From contig VXAZ01006888.1 in assembly GCA_013399875.1 (NCBI GenBank), forward strand, positions 1 through 64,000: a stretch of 64,000 nucleotides of DNA, given 5' to 3'. The stretch comes from Gymnorhina tibicen. Its lineage: Eukaryota; Chordata; Aves; Passeriformes; Artamidae. Every line of letters starts with the position of its first letter. Within the stretch, counting starts at the first letter, position 1. Both the position numbers and the translations under genes were made by a program. Below are positions 12,900 through 24,400 of the stretch, in pieces. The notes under the pieces are model-generated. The model searched no databases, was not told where the DNA came from, and worked only from the letters and a program-made list of their open reading frames with translations.

Positions 12900-13480
12900 C
12901 AAAATGACTTCGTGAGATGTAAAGTGACGAGGGCAGGTGCCAGCCTGGTAACAGCCCTTTAGTCATATGGCATTCTACTGTGGGGAACAGCTGGACCGTG
13001 ATTTATGAATGAGGATTCATTAAAAAAACATCAGTATTATCCTGCGTGGACAATTAATCTGGTGGGAAGCCACCTAAACTCATATCTAATGTAAGGCTGA
13101 TTGCTGGCCCTCTGAAAGAGCATGGTCAGCCTCCTTGATGAGGGAGCCACTTGTGTTATAAACAGTCACAAGCAAGTAGACAGTGAAAAGAGTTGAAGAT
13201 ACAACTGCCTAAACCTGAGGTGTTGTTCAGAGGAAGTCACTTACCCTTGGCTTTATCTATCCTCACATTAGGCACCTGAAAGATAAGCTGTTATCATAAA
13301 CTGTGTATGCCTCATATAAAACAGATGGAAAGAAGCACACACATTCTGTACTAGAACCTCAGATGGGATCACTTGTGCCGTGGAAGTGCATCTTTTTCTC
13401 TATTGACAACCATTTTGTTTTTCAGCCTGAGGTGCTTATTTTCAGGAGCTTCAAAGTTAGATAACATGAAATGAACACCT
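12900..13480. other. candidate conserved non-coding element (possible enhancer)
   Basis: The stretch is non-repetitive and of balanced composition inside AT-rich DNA. It contains the inverted repeat ATGAAT-GAGG-ATTCAT at 13005-13020, homeodomain-like TAAT/ATTA cores such as CAATTAATCTG near 13050, and an inverted pair of GATA motifs (AGATAAG at 13281-13287 and TTATCA at 13291-13296). No open frame or repeat family explains it. The reading as a regulatory element is inference, and no conservation data were available. Confidence 0.35.
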
Positions 13481-13974
13481 AATTTAATGATGTTTTAGTT
13501 CATTTCTGAGCAGCAACTAGTTTTATACAAACGTATGATTTTAGAAAGCTGCTTTAATGAGTGTTAACAATGTAGCGTGACAGAAAATATGTTTGGAAAT
13601 TATTGAGTCATGGTGATGAAAATATTATTAAAAGTGAGAAAAAGAAAAATTGAAGAAACCTTTTCTATCTTCCAGCATAAAATCACTGGATCTCATATAT
13701 GACAGAAATTTTGAACTTAGATTTTATCTATTTGAAGCAATATCTTTTCTATGGAGTGTGAATCAAATTGATACTTTTGGTGGATCTGAACTATTTTTGT
13801 ACTACAAGTAAGTATCATGAGAAATTTGGAAATGTATGAACCTTTCTATTGATAACTCTGTCAGCAGAATTCTTTAACATTAATGAGAATAAAATTTTAA
13901 AAATAGATATTTTTAAAAAATACATTTAAATGGCAGTTACACACAAGGTAGTAAATGTCAACTTCCTAAGAAAA

Positions 13975-14070
13975 CCACAAAGAAAAAACCAAGCAAACCA
14001 ACCAAACAAAAAACCACCAAAGCTCTTATTGTTTTGTCCTGGGTTTTGTTGGGTTTTTGTTGGGATTGTG
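13975..14070. repeat. AC-rich then GT-rich low-complexity pair
   Basis: An A/C-rich tract (AAACCAACCAAACAAAAAACC-like, about 13979-14020) is followed at once by a T/G-rich tract (GGGTTTTGTTGGGTTTTTG-like, about 14042-14066). The two are roughly complementary, so a loose hairpin is possible. They look like simple-sequence drift. Confidence 0.5.
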
Positions 14071-14498
14071 TTGTAAATGTATTCCAAATGTAGCAACTAT
14101 GGGCACCATTCTTGTTTTGTCATGAGCCTGGATTCAAGAGTTTTTCCAGACAGCATCTTTTTCACTCCTGAGGTAGAAGTTTAAGATAGGTCAAGTCAAG
14201 TACATCCTGAAATTCCTATTTAATTCTTAAGGGAAGCTAGATGATTACTTTATATGGGTATCTACACAGCAGAAGTCTAAAGTTTTTAAGGTTAATCCCA
14301 TCCTACGCATATATTTGAGAAAAGATATTACACTTGGTTTCAATACAAATGTCAGCAAAATCTTGCATATGGACCACCAATAGACAGTCAAAGAAATACT
14401 GTGATTCTTGTCTAGATTTCCTTATACCATACTATTCTTCTTTTATTTCCATATGAAATGCAAAGGATGAGTTTTGATTCCTTGTATTTTGAGAGTAA

Positions 14499-14503
14499 AG
14501 CAC
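14499..14503. repeat. target-site duplication, left copy
   Basis: AGCAC sits directly before the TG end of the solo LTR and is repeated exactly at 15451-15455. Confidence 0.85.
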
Positions 14504-15450
14504 TGTCTTGGTTTGAAAGACAGGTGTCTGCTAAGGCAGGCAGGAGACCCCCATGGAATGGAAAATGTAACCCCCTTCCCTCTGAATTATTATAATTTTG
14601 AAATTAAGAGGCTTTCAGGCAAAGATATGAGGAATAGGAATAACAGTTCTTTACTAATATATGCATATATATATATATATATATATATATTCAGGCAAAC
14701 AGAACAGCAATAACTGTGTCAGTAACACCAAACNGAAGGGGTGGGAGAAAGGCTTCACAAACCCCCTGGGCAGCCGATCCCGGTGCCCCAGCAGGGCCCT
14801 CGGGAGCAGCAGGCTGGAACAGCAGGGATGAACCCAAAATCCCGGATGGTAGACGAGCTGTATCGAACTCTGAAGCTGCAGCGGGAACTCTGGGAGGTCT
14901 CGGCAGGCAGGGGGTGCAGGGCTACAGAGCAGCGAAGGCTCAAAGCAGCAGCAAAGAAACCGAGGGGGCAGGGCAGCTGCCTCCCGGCAGAGCAGGGAAA
15001 GGTGGGCTTGGGGTCCTGGGGCCCCCTGAGGCAACCAAGCAGACGGTGATAGGGTCCCTCTTTTTTAGTAGAATGTTAAAAACAGAGTCCCAGCGCAGCC
15101 GCTGCTCCAGCAAGCAGAGCCCCCACTCGCGGTAGAAAGAAGGTGGCAGAAGGCAGAAATCTGCAGCGGTGACAAACTCCCCCCACAGTGACTGCAGTTT
15201 CTCTCCCCTCTGAATGCCCAGAGAACAAGAGAGCTAGGCACTGTACCCAAACCTTTTTCTCAGTTCAGATCTCACAGAATCTCTGCCCTACACGAGAAAA
15301 CCCCAGGTAAAAGAGAGTAGCCAGCTGGACCCCTCCCTCTCTGGCCGGACCTTTTGTCTCTCTTAAGCACCCAGCAATTATCCCCCAGCATGAGGAAAAA
15401 ATTCTTCAAGAGGCAAAGAAAAGAATAAAAGAACTCCCAAAACCCCAACA
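14504..15450 (-). mobile_element. complete solo LTR of an endogenous retrovirus, minus strand, 5-bp TSD
   Basis: The element starts with TG (TGTCTTGGTTTGAAAGACAG) and ends with CA (AAACCCCAACA type end at 15450). It is flanked by the direct repeat AGCAC at 14499-14503 and 15451-15455, as expected for retroviral integration with a 5-bp target duplication. The 947-bp length, absence of gag/pol/env sequence and intact TSD indicate a solo LTR left by LTR-LTR recombination. It reads on the minus strand: TGTTGGGGTTTTGGG is the 5' end and CAAACCAAGACA the 3' end. On that strand the U3 part (about 14700-15450) is GC- and CpG-rich, an (AT)13 microsatellite follows at 14665-14690, and the AT-rich R/U5 part is shared with the solo LTR at 48911-49609. 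One ambiguous base is at 14734. The ORFs of up to 139 codons inside it reflect GC content, not genes. Confidence 0.88.
14665..14690. repeat. (AT)13 microsatellite inside LTR
   Basis: There are thirteen AT units inside the minus-strand solo LTR, at the U3/R boundary region. A (TA)15 tract occupies the equivalent position in the LTR at 48911-49609. Confidence 0.9.
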
Positions 15451-15455
15451 AGCAC
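15451..15455. repeat. target-site duplication, right copy
   Basis: AGCAC sits directly after the CA end of the solo LTR, matching 14499-14503. Confidence 0.85.
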
Positions 15456-17059
15456 TAACTACCTTAATTAATATATTTTGGACATTAAACACCCTAAAAG
15501 AAAGCATTCTGATTTTGTTTCTGATCCGACTTTACATAGCATTTTTGTGGACCCTTGGATTTTTGACCAGAGAAGTGGTCAAAGATGTCAGAAAAAGCAA
15601 AGATATTTCAAAAGTAGTAACACAATAAATTACATATTTTGCCTGTTTACAGATTAAAAGCTGCTTGTTATTGATGTAGTAAATGGTTTTCAATTTGAAT
15701 GGATTTATTTTTCAACTTCACTGACACCTCAGAGGAAAAGAGAGTAACATGCAAAAAACTTAAACAATAAAGCATCAATCTTTAAAACACAAAGGGACTG
15801 GGACAACTCAGGCACTTATTACAAACCACTTCTCCATGGCTGTGCAAGATATAAGATTGAGTCTCCACAGAGCTAAATTAAATAAATACAGTTCAGGAGG
15901 TGTTTCTGGTGGTTGTATAGCTCAGATACACAATACTGTATCCCAGGTTATGCCCAAGACTATTTTATGGCTATTTTGTAATTAAGTAAGTATTAAACTT
16001 TACAAATTATATTTTTCTGTAACTTCATTTGGTGAAAAACATAATTTGACTAGATTCAGTTGGGAATGACTCTATCTGGTCACAGGTTAAAATAGCACAT
16101 GACTGCAATGGAGTATTCAGACTGGATAAAATCCTGAGTAAGTAACCTGATATCATGGCTGACTCTGTTTTCAGCCAGGGACTTCCTGAAGTCCTTTCAG
16201 CCTGAACTATCAAAGAATGCTATTCAGTTCCCATCACAACAATATTTCTTATTCCTTCCCATTCCAAGAATTGCCTAGAATTTCTATAGTTCAAAAATAC
16301 TTTTCTGCTTATCTGAACACTGTGTCATGAGATACATATTCCTTGTTCTCCCTCTACAATGTAAACTGTGCCAGACAACATTATAGGCAGAATCATCACT
16401 GAAATCTATAAATCTACAAATCTACACATTGCTATATTTTCTACATGGCAAACAGTCAGGTATTTTCCTTCTAAGGAAACTATCCTCTATTCTATTCTTG
16501 CATTTACTTTTCCACACCCTTATGAACCCTTGTACAATAGTTGCTTCAGGGGAATTCAGAGTTTGAGAATGTTATAGCAAAAGGGGAGGAGAATTACAGA
16601 AAGGTCTGTAAATTAAGAGTTGTTCCACATTATGAATGTACCTTGAAATCTCTGCAACAGTGCAAATGTAACAATTGAAGGAAATAAAATAGGGTGAAAT
16701 TGAGGGCTGTGTGAGGAGTCTTCATCAGTACATGGGAGAAATAGGTCCTGAAACATGCACATATGGAGGATAATAGTATTCTTTTCAAGAGGCAGCATGA
16801 GTTGGACCACCTGATCACCTCCAAGAGAATGTGAGAGAATCTCTGTGTACAAAGAGGAGCTAAGCTGAACCCTGAGAGACAGATGGCAAAATGAAAAGTT
16901 TGGCTGTAAAAGAGCTACTTAAGACACATTATTATATGTTGACTTTAAAGTCTTTATTCAGTTGCTTTTGCTGTACTGAAATTCTATTTGTTTCAGATTG
17001 TGATGTGTAAAAAGAGGTAAAGAAGTGTGAAACCAGTGGTAATGTGGTTGAAGCAAAAG
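15456..17059. other. AT-rich DNA, no feature recognised
   Basis: No gene or repeat was recognised. Short frames at 16025-16213, 16368-16577 and 16613-16852 have no domain and look like chance. Confidence 0.6.
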
Positions 17060-17583
17060 AAACAATTCTGGTGCAGCCTCACCTCAAGTGCTGTGTGCAG
17101 TTCTGGGCACAACCACAAAAGAAAGATATACAGGTACCAGAGAGTGTCCAAAAAAGACCCATGAAGATGGTGAATGGCCTAGAGGGCAAGCTGTGCAAGG
17201 AGTGGCTGGGGTCACTTGATTTCCTCAGTGTAGAGAAGAGCCCAAGGGGAGGCCTGATTGTTGTCTACAGCTTCCTCACAAGGGGAAGTGAAGAGGCAGG
17301 CACCGATCTTTCTGGTGACCAATGTCAGGATCTGAGGGAATGGCATGAAGCTGTTTCAGGGCAAGCTTATTTTGGGTATTAGGAAAATGTTCTCCACACA
17401 GAGGTGTTTGGGCCCTGGAACAGGCTCCCCCGGGAAGTGGTCACAGCACCAAGCCTGACAGAGTTCAAGAAGCATTTGGACAATGCTTTCAGGCACATGG
17501 GGTGATTTCTGAGGCTGTCTTGTGTAGGGCCAGGGGTTGGACTTAATGATTCTAATGGGTCCCTTCCAACTCAGAATAGTCTA
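17060..17583 (+). mobile_element. CR1 LINE, 5'-truncated 3' end, plus strand
   Basis: The first part encodes a decayed C-terminus of CR1 ORF2. In the frame at 17044-17382 I can read stretches such as VQPHLKCCVQFWA, QKKDI, KMVNGLEGK and FLSVEKSPRGG, which match the usual PHLEYCVQFW..KKDIE..LERVQ..LFSLEKRRLRGDLI region. The 3' part has the CR1 untranslated-region landmarks CTGGAACAGGCTCCCC (about 17412), GAGTTCAAGAAGCATTTGGAC (about 17461) and TGGGTCCCTTCCAACTCAGAATA (about 17556-17578). The reverse transcriptase and endonuclease are missing because of the usual 5' truncation, so it cannot move. Its 3' end closely resembles the tail of the SINE at 6067-6206. Confidence 0.9.
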
Positions 17584-18393
17584 ACTCAGCACTTTCAGAG
17601 AGAGAGCAATAATCTGTGAACTCCCTCAGAAACATTTCTGTCTTTGATACTATCAAGCTGTGGGTTCGTACGATACCCTTCTGATCTCCCTGCCATGTAC
17701 TTTTTCCTGGTTTCCTATGCCTTTGGTGCAGAAGTTCAGATTTAGATAATTTTGATGGGCTTGTCCTGAACTTTATCCTGAAAGATAACCTAATGCCTGC
17801 TGAAAGAATGATATACTGGTTACTAGAGACAAAAAATTATTTTCTAAGAATAACTGTGTCCTTAAGCTTTCTTACACCTTTCATTTTCATTTATAATGTA
17901 CTAAATGGTGTGAACACCTTCCTGCAAGGTAGAAATTTTTATTCATGATAATCCAGTACTGGATAGATGCACAAACAGTATAGGCTCTTTAAAAAAATGT
18001 TTCAAAGAATCGTATAAACCATAGATTAAGTAATTCTTAGCTCTAAGTGGTTTTGTGTTTAAGTTTTCTGTATATTGAATGAAGCACTGAACAAACTCTG
18101 AAAGATCTTTCTCATTTCTTACTACCATGCATGCATGGACAAAATCAGTCAAGCAGGAAAATAAAGAGATAATGAGAAACTAAGCATCTATTTGCATTCC
18201 CAAGGGGCTCTGTGCATTCAGATGTGATATTTCAGCTGTAACTTTAGTAGTTAAAAGGAGGATTTCTCTTGAAGTCCTCGATGAAGGATTATTGATCCAG
18301 AAGAAAGGAAAAATAAGAAAGAAGCAAAATTACCTTCTTACACAAATGTTCAAAAAGTTTAAAACTAGATTTTTTTTTCCTAAAACTCTCCAT

Positions 18394-18431
18394 CCAAACC
18401 AAACCAAACCAAACCAAACCAAACCAAACCA
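18394..18431. repeat. (CCAAA)n pentanucleotide microsatellite
   Basis: Seven and a half uninterrupted CCAAA units lie here. The flanking tracts are T-rich on the left and A-rich on the right. Confidence 0.92.
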
Positions 18432-21400
18432 TGAAGAAAACACACAAGAAAAACTTAAAAAAAACTAAAAAAAAAATTAGGAATTAAAACGGGATATGCA
18501 AGAAGTTGTCGTGCGTAAGATAGATAGGGGTTTTTTTTTTAACAGATGGATAAACTGACAGATACTTGCTAATTTCCATGTTCATAGTTAAAACAAGAGC
18601 TTGCTTTTCTGAAGGAGTAAAGAGGTTGGAGATTTTTCAGGATTGTGGAGTAACATTTCTATTTAAAAGCTAAAAAAGTTCTTTAAAAAAAAACTAAAAG
18701 AGGTGAGGATTTACTGGCTTTTTTAGGTTATTTAAGTACACTTACATTTACAATTACTGTAACAACTAATCAAAAGTGTTGAGACTTAGCATCTGAACCT
18801 GAATGAATTCAATTACACACCTTAAATGGATGCCTAAATACTTTATGTGTTTATTCTGGTATGTCTTATTTGTTGTGATGTTTCTACATGCTGAGGTAAA
18901 AGCTTCTCTTTAGTATCCGGCTTTTATAGAAACCATTTGTTAATCACTTGATGTAGTAGGAATGAATATCATTGGAGACTGTGCTAAGCTTACTGACATA
19001 ATTTCTGAGCAAGAGTAGAGAAGTGAGAGGAACTTTTATCTGTTCGTTTTGATCTAATGTCAGTAATGTGGAGGTGGGCAAACCAAATTTTTATAATACA
19101 ATATAATTTTAAGATAAGAACACCTAAGAAAGTATTAAACTCCTTCAGTTAGATAAGAGATGCACTAAATATTGTAATATGTTTATAGCACAGAGGAACA
19201 TGCTTTTATTCTTTCACAGGCTACTCTTCCCCTGTTATTTGGCCCAAATCACATCCTTGTCTGGCTTTTAGAAGTATGTGAATTTCTCAGTTTTCAAAGG
19301 CCTTTTTTTCATCCTTGTTTCTTCAACTAACAAAAAAAGTGGATGGTGACATATTCCTATTCTATAGAGCTGTACAGGAGCTATTTACAGCATGTATTTG
19401 TCATAGAGTTTTTCTAATTGAAATGTAACATGCAGATTATGCACGTCAAAAACACCCTTCCAGTGACTAAATTAATCCATGTTATTCAGAGTACAAGCAC
19501 AACGCTGGAGGTTCCTTTAAGAAATCTGGCTTTCTAGCTCAGTTAAACATCAAACATCCATACTGTCACACAAAGTGTTTTCATAATAAACAAAGTACAT
19601 CGAACAGATTTTATGTCTTCTGCCTGTTATGGAAACTTTCTGTAAAGACTTTGGTGACGCCTCGTGGAAAACTTTGAAAGTTCTTTTTTTTTTCCCCAAG
19701 TAATTCTGCAAGTATTATCAAGTATTTGCTTCTCCTTTCTCATTGTAAGATGCATTACCTAAGACAACAGATGATGTATCTGTGATGAGTCTTTCTGTTA
19801 AGGTAACATTATTTGTTCATGATATGTGTTCTGAGTCATGATATACACTACCATTTAATTACTTTTATTATTTCAGGCAAGGAAGGGAGCATTAATGTCA
19901 GTAATTTCCATTTTGGTCATTGTAGTTGAGAATGTCAGTCTTAAAATAATGTATCAAGCCTGGAGCATCCCTAGAGGAAGAGAAGCAACAATTTTTTCTT
20001 ATTCTACCCTCCCCTGCAGCCCCACCTTATCCCTCCCCAGGTTATGAAAAAAAAAAAAATTATCATTCTACCGTATAGGTAACCCAGTAACATAATCCCT
20101 GTATGTGTGGGCTAAACATCAGACATGGCACAGTTCCAGTTTATGCATGAGCCTTTTACTCTCTGTAATGCGCACTGTTTTCATATCTTTCTGTTCATTA
20201 TATTTTCCTTAGATGACAGCTGACTGGTGAAAAGAAAGGGTGAAGGCTTGTGGGAGTAGGAGTGGGCTGTTTAAATGTGATTGGAAGGAACTTAACTCTG
20301 CGTAAAATTATGTGCTTATGGTGGGTCAATTTACCACCCATATACTTTTTGCATGTAACTGAAAAAGAGAGACCGGAGGGTCTTCTCAGGTTTTTTTATA
20401 GTCTTTTTAAGGAAGACTATAAAATTAAATATTGTAAAGATATCAATAAAGGAAGAATTTAAAATAAAAGTAATTTTTTTCCTTTTAACCTGAGGAGGGG
20501 AATGTTCCACGGAATCAAAATTCTAAATGTTGTCTATTTCTTTATCTGTAAGCATCCTTTGCTGGATACTCTCAGTGAAATGTGAGTGGCACTGCAGTTT
20601 ACAGATATGGTGTGAATGCTCTTTATTTTCTTATGTGGATTTGTTCAGAAATGAGAATAGTGGGTTCCATGAAAGACCTTATGTAAAGTCTAGGTATAAT
20701 AATGGTTTTTTAAATGTAAATCAACTATGCGTCCATATTTTGTTTTCTTCTACCCCTCCACTTTGCCTATTCCCAATCGATGAAACAAAGGAAGAAAAGA
20801 GAGCAGAAAGACATTGACAGTGGCTTCACAATGAAGGACAGTTTTGCACTTAAAGCACAAGAGCACTTATTATGTTTGTAGTACATCATATATTCTCTCA
20901 AATTATACTGTTTAAAACCAGTCTTTGCTGTTTGAGATTTTGAGTTCAGATAGAATTTTCTGAGAATTTACAAGTGAATTTGTTTCTTAGTATATGAGTT
21001 AATTTGAAAATTGGTTTAAAAACTTTAGCACTTTCTTATCAGAATATGTCACAAATCTTTTACATAATAAAATAGTTGTTCAGACCTGCTACTTAGCAAA
21101 ATCTCATTGAATTTTGTTACATAAGCATTACCTATAATTTGAACACTCATTTTAGGATTATATATTTTTTTCTTTTTCTAGTATTATATATAAATGACAG
21201 TTTAGTTTCAGTGACTTGAAAGACTGACTAACTTTTTCCTCAGAATGTCACCTAATTTAACTGTTAAACACAAGATCAGTACTACTTTTGAGGCGATATG
21301 GAGGCCACATTTTATTTACTTTGAAATTATTTCTGTTTATGCTCTTTCCTTCTTTCAAATACATTCCCCAGTTCTACTTTTTTATATAAGGAAAGTCTAG

Positions 21401-24400
21401 TTAGTACATCTTTTTTCTGTACTTAAATCAGGAAAGCAAGTGTTGTATACCCCCAAATTTTAATTTGATTCCCTTAGATGCTCATTAGCCTGGACCTGGA
21501 AGGCTAGAACATTTATTCTATTGATTTCAAAGGTTACAGAATTTCAAGTTCTTTCTGCTCTTGCATAAATAGGTGAAAATGAGAAAACTCTACTCCAGTC
21601 AGTAGTTCAAAGATAGCTGATTACATTTTATAGAGCAACAAAACTAGCAGTACCAGTCTGTGAGCTCAATTCAAGTTTCCTTTGACAAAAGCATCAAGGT
21701 CAGGTGAGTAGAATAGAAGTGATAAGAATATAGTTATCATTTATATTATCCATTTGTTATTCTTACCTGTTATCTGACACAGATTGCTAATAGCAGGAAC
21801 TTGACAAAAAAAGACTGAAGGCATAGTAAAAGTAAAAACGCTTTAGTAGAAAAGTTCACCTGACTAATTGGTTTCTTAATTCAGGTTTTTCTATGTATTG
21901 TGATGAAAGACACAAATGTTTTCTTATGAGTTTTCAGAATACTGAAAACATTAGGCCTTTTATCTGGGGAAATCAATTTATCAATGGCCATGTTCAATGG
22001 CTTAGAATCACGCATTTCTTCAATTTGATTGTAGTTCTGATTAGGTTCCCTCGCTTCAGCTCTGTGTTGAGAGCTATTGTGGAGTAACTTGCCAGAATCA
22101 ATAAGGATACCTGATGTCATTCCCATTTTTGACCACAGGTATACTCTTTAGGTCTTTGGCATACTGAGAATTTAGTAAATTTGAAAAAAATGCTATTTGG
22201 AAGTCTTGTGGGGTGAAATTTTCATTTATTATTATTTTTTGACATGTCTTTTCAATACTGTTATCATCCATGATGCTGATGATGCTACTGATTTTCAAGT
22301 CAAAAGTATTAATTAAAGTTACATTACACTTAGTGAAAAGGCTTAATATCATAACATGTTATTTCATTAATAATTTCTTAATTACATCCCAAACAGCCTC
22401 ATATTGATTAATTTCTTTTCTTGCTTTTTATCTACAAATTAATCTTACAATTTGAATTAGTGGATTTATTCATAAAAAGATTTTTATGAAACTTTCCAAT
22501 AAGTTAAAAAATTATGAGTTGTACATTTCTTTCTGTAATTTGACAAAATTGAAGGTCTAATTGATTGATGATTTTACATGATCATTTTTATCACAGCTTT
22601 GAATTAGTTTTCTACATCTATGTGATTTAGAGTTGCTTTGCATTAGGCTGGAAATCATGTACATTAGTTCTGTCTCAGTCGATCTGGTTAATATTGATAG
22701 CTATAATGAGTAAGGAGCTTTCCTGGGTAAAAGGGTTAGTTGAATTAAAGACAAAGGAATCTGCTTCAGCAATGAGAAACCTGGTTAAAATACTGACATT
22801 TGAGTAACACTTAACAGACACGATCAAGTCTAGTCTTCATCAAGGAACTGGGGGAAAATCATGGTCTGTCTAAATTATAATTATGCATAGTACATGGATG
22901 CATAACATGCATGAATATTTTTTTCATTTCTAGCATAATGCCCCTCTAAAATTATGAAAAAGACCCAAGCAAACTACAGAACAGGAAAAGGAGCCGGAAA
23001 TAATGCACAGGATTTTGAAAATCCAAAACTATAAACCAAGCCACTGTCGTGTGTGCATGTTTAGGTATGTTTTCAAGTGAGACCCATCTTTAGCACTGTC
23101 TTAGCATATTCAGGTTCCAAATAGAGTGAGAATGCAGTAATGCGAGTGTATTTTCATTGTCAGTTTTGCATTCCTCCTCCTCCTTCTGTTGTTTATTCAC
23201 TGTATTTACAAACACAGGAAAGCTCCGAGCTTAGAAAAAAAGTTTTTTGCTGTCCACTGGAAATAGTACCATCCAATTCAGTTATGACATTTTGTCTTGC
23301 CTTACTTATTAAATTTTCTCAGCAGGTTTCTATGTTCTGAATGCTCAGCAGCAGCCAGCTCTTCACTTTCATAAAACAACATCTAAGCTCCATAAAGGAT
23401 CCATTATCTGTAGAATCCTAAATACAGTCCTTACACAGAAGAAACACACAGAGGAAGCACTCTCATCAGGCACCATCTGAGAAGAACATCATAGAAACAT
23501 CATCTGTTCCTCTGGTGGGGGTGGTTAGAATCTTTAGCCTAGTCATGTAGAACTGTGATAATTGAGGTGTCTCAGCTTGGTCACAGTTGGTGCCATTCTC
23601 ATGCAGTTTGCTAGCCAGTGGGACTAATACAGCTGTATTGCACTAAAAGTCAAATTGTACCAGAATGCACAGAAGTATCACTCAGGAAAAGGTTTTGATG
23701 CTTTGCTCATCTAGTAATTTCTTCTTGCTTGCTAATAACTATTGCCAGAGATTTCTTTCTGGCTTTAGGGTGAAATTATTAATTATAAAAGGCCACTACA
23801 AAGAATAGACCACAGGCTTAGTGGTTCAGTTAATCATCTCAGGAGTGAGCAAAATTTTAATGTCTACACTAAGTTATTTAAAACAAGAATGAAGTTCTTC
23901 CTAAAGCCAAACAAGTATCTACATGCCTCAATGTCATTGAAGAGATTATTTGCTTAGTGATAAATTTCAGGTTTCTGCTGGTAGAAAATGAAAATAAGTT
24001 TCAACATTTTGACATTTTATTTGTGAAACCAAATTCTTGTTCACCAGATGGTGTTTATATTTCTTACAAAATTTACTTATTTGCTTCCCACAGCCCCACC
24101 TTACGGTAATTTCCTGCATTCTGACGGCTCAAATACCTGGTTGTTTATTTTTACCCTAAAATAAATCACATTATGTTGTTCTGTGTTTGAAATCTAGTGA
24201 AGCTCATAGCTTTTTCTGATGTAAATTTTCACAAATACTCTTTTTCTATGAATCCAGATAAAAAGTGATATTCACAACATTCTCCTTGTACAATTGAAAA
24301 AGAGAAATACAAGAATACTTGACATAAGCAAATGAAATATCCGATTCTGTTGAAACATATCTAAGGCATAACTCCTACTGTTGAGCTGACAGCTATATTC

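Noticed and set aside
13975..14070. hairpin or MITE-like element from the complementary AC-rich and GT-rich tracts
   Set aside because: The complementarity is loose simple sequence with no defined ends or target-site duplication.
14654..15135. ORFs of 126 and 139 codons on opposite strands
   Set aside because: Both lie inside the GC-rich U3 of a solo LTR, overlap each other and span an ambiguous base. They reflect composition, not coding.
17044..17382. 112-codon ORF as a host gene
   Set aside because: Its readable motifs are those of the CR1 ORF2 C-terminus, and it ends in non-homologous frame-shifted sequence.
18394..18431. interstitial telomere-like or satellite array
   Set aside because: The unit is CCAAA, not the vertebrate telomere repeat, and there are only about seven copies. 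It is an ordinary microsatellite.
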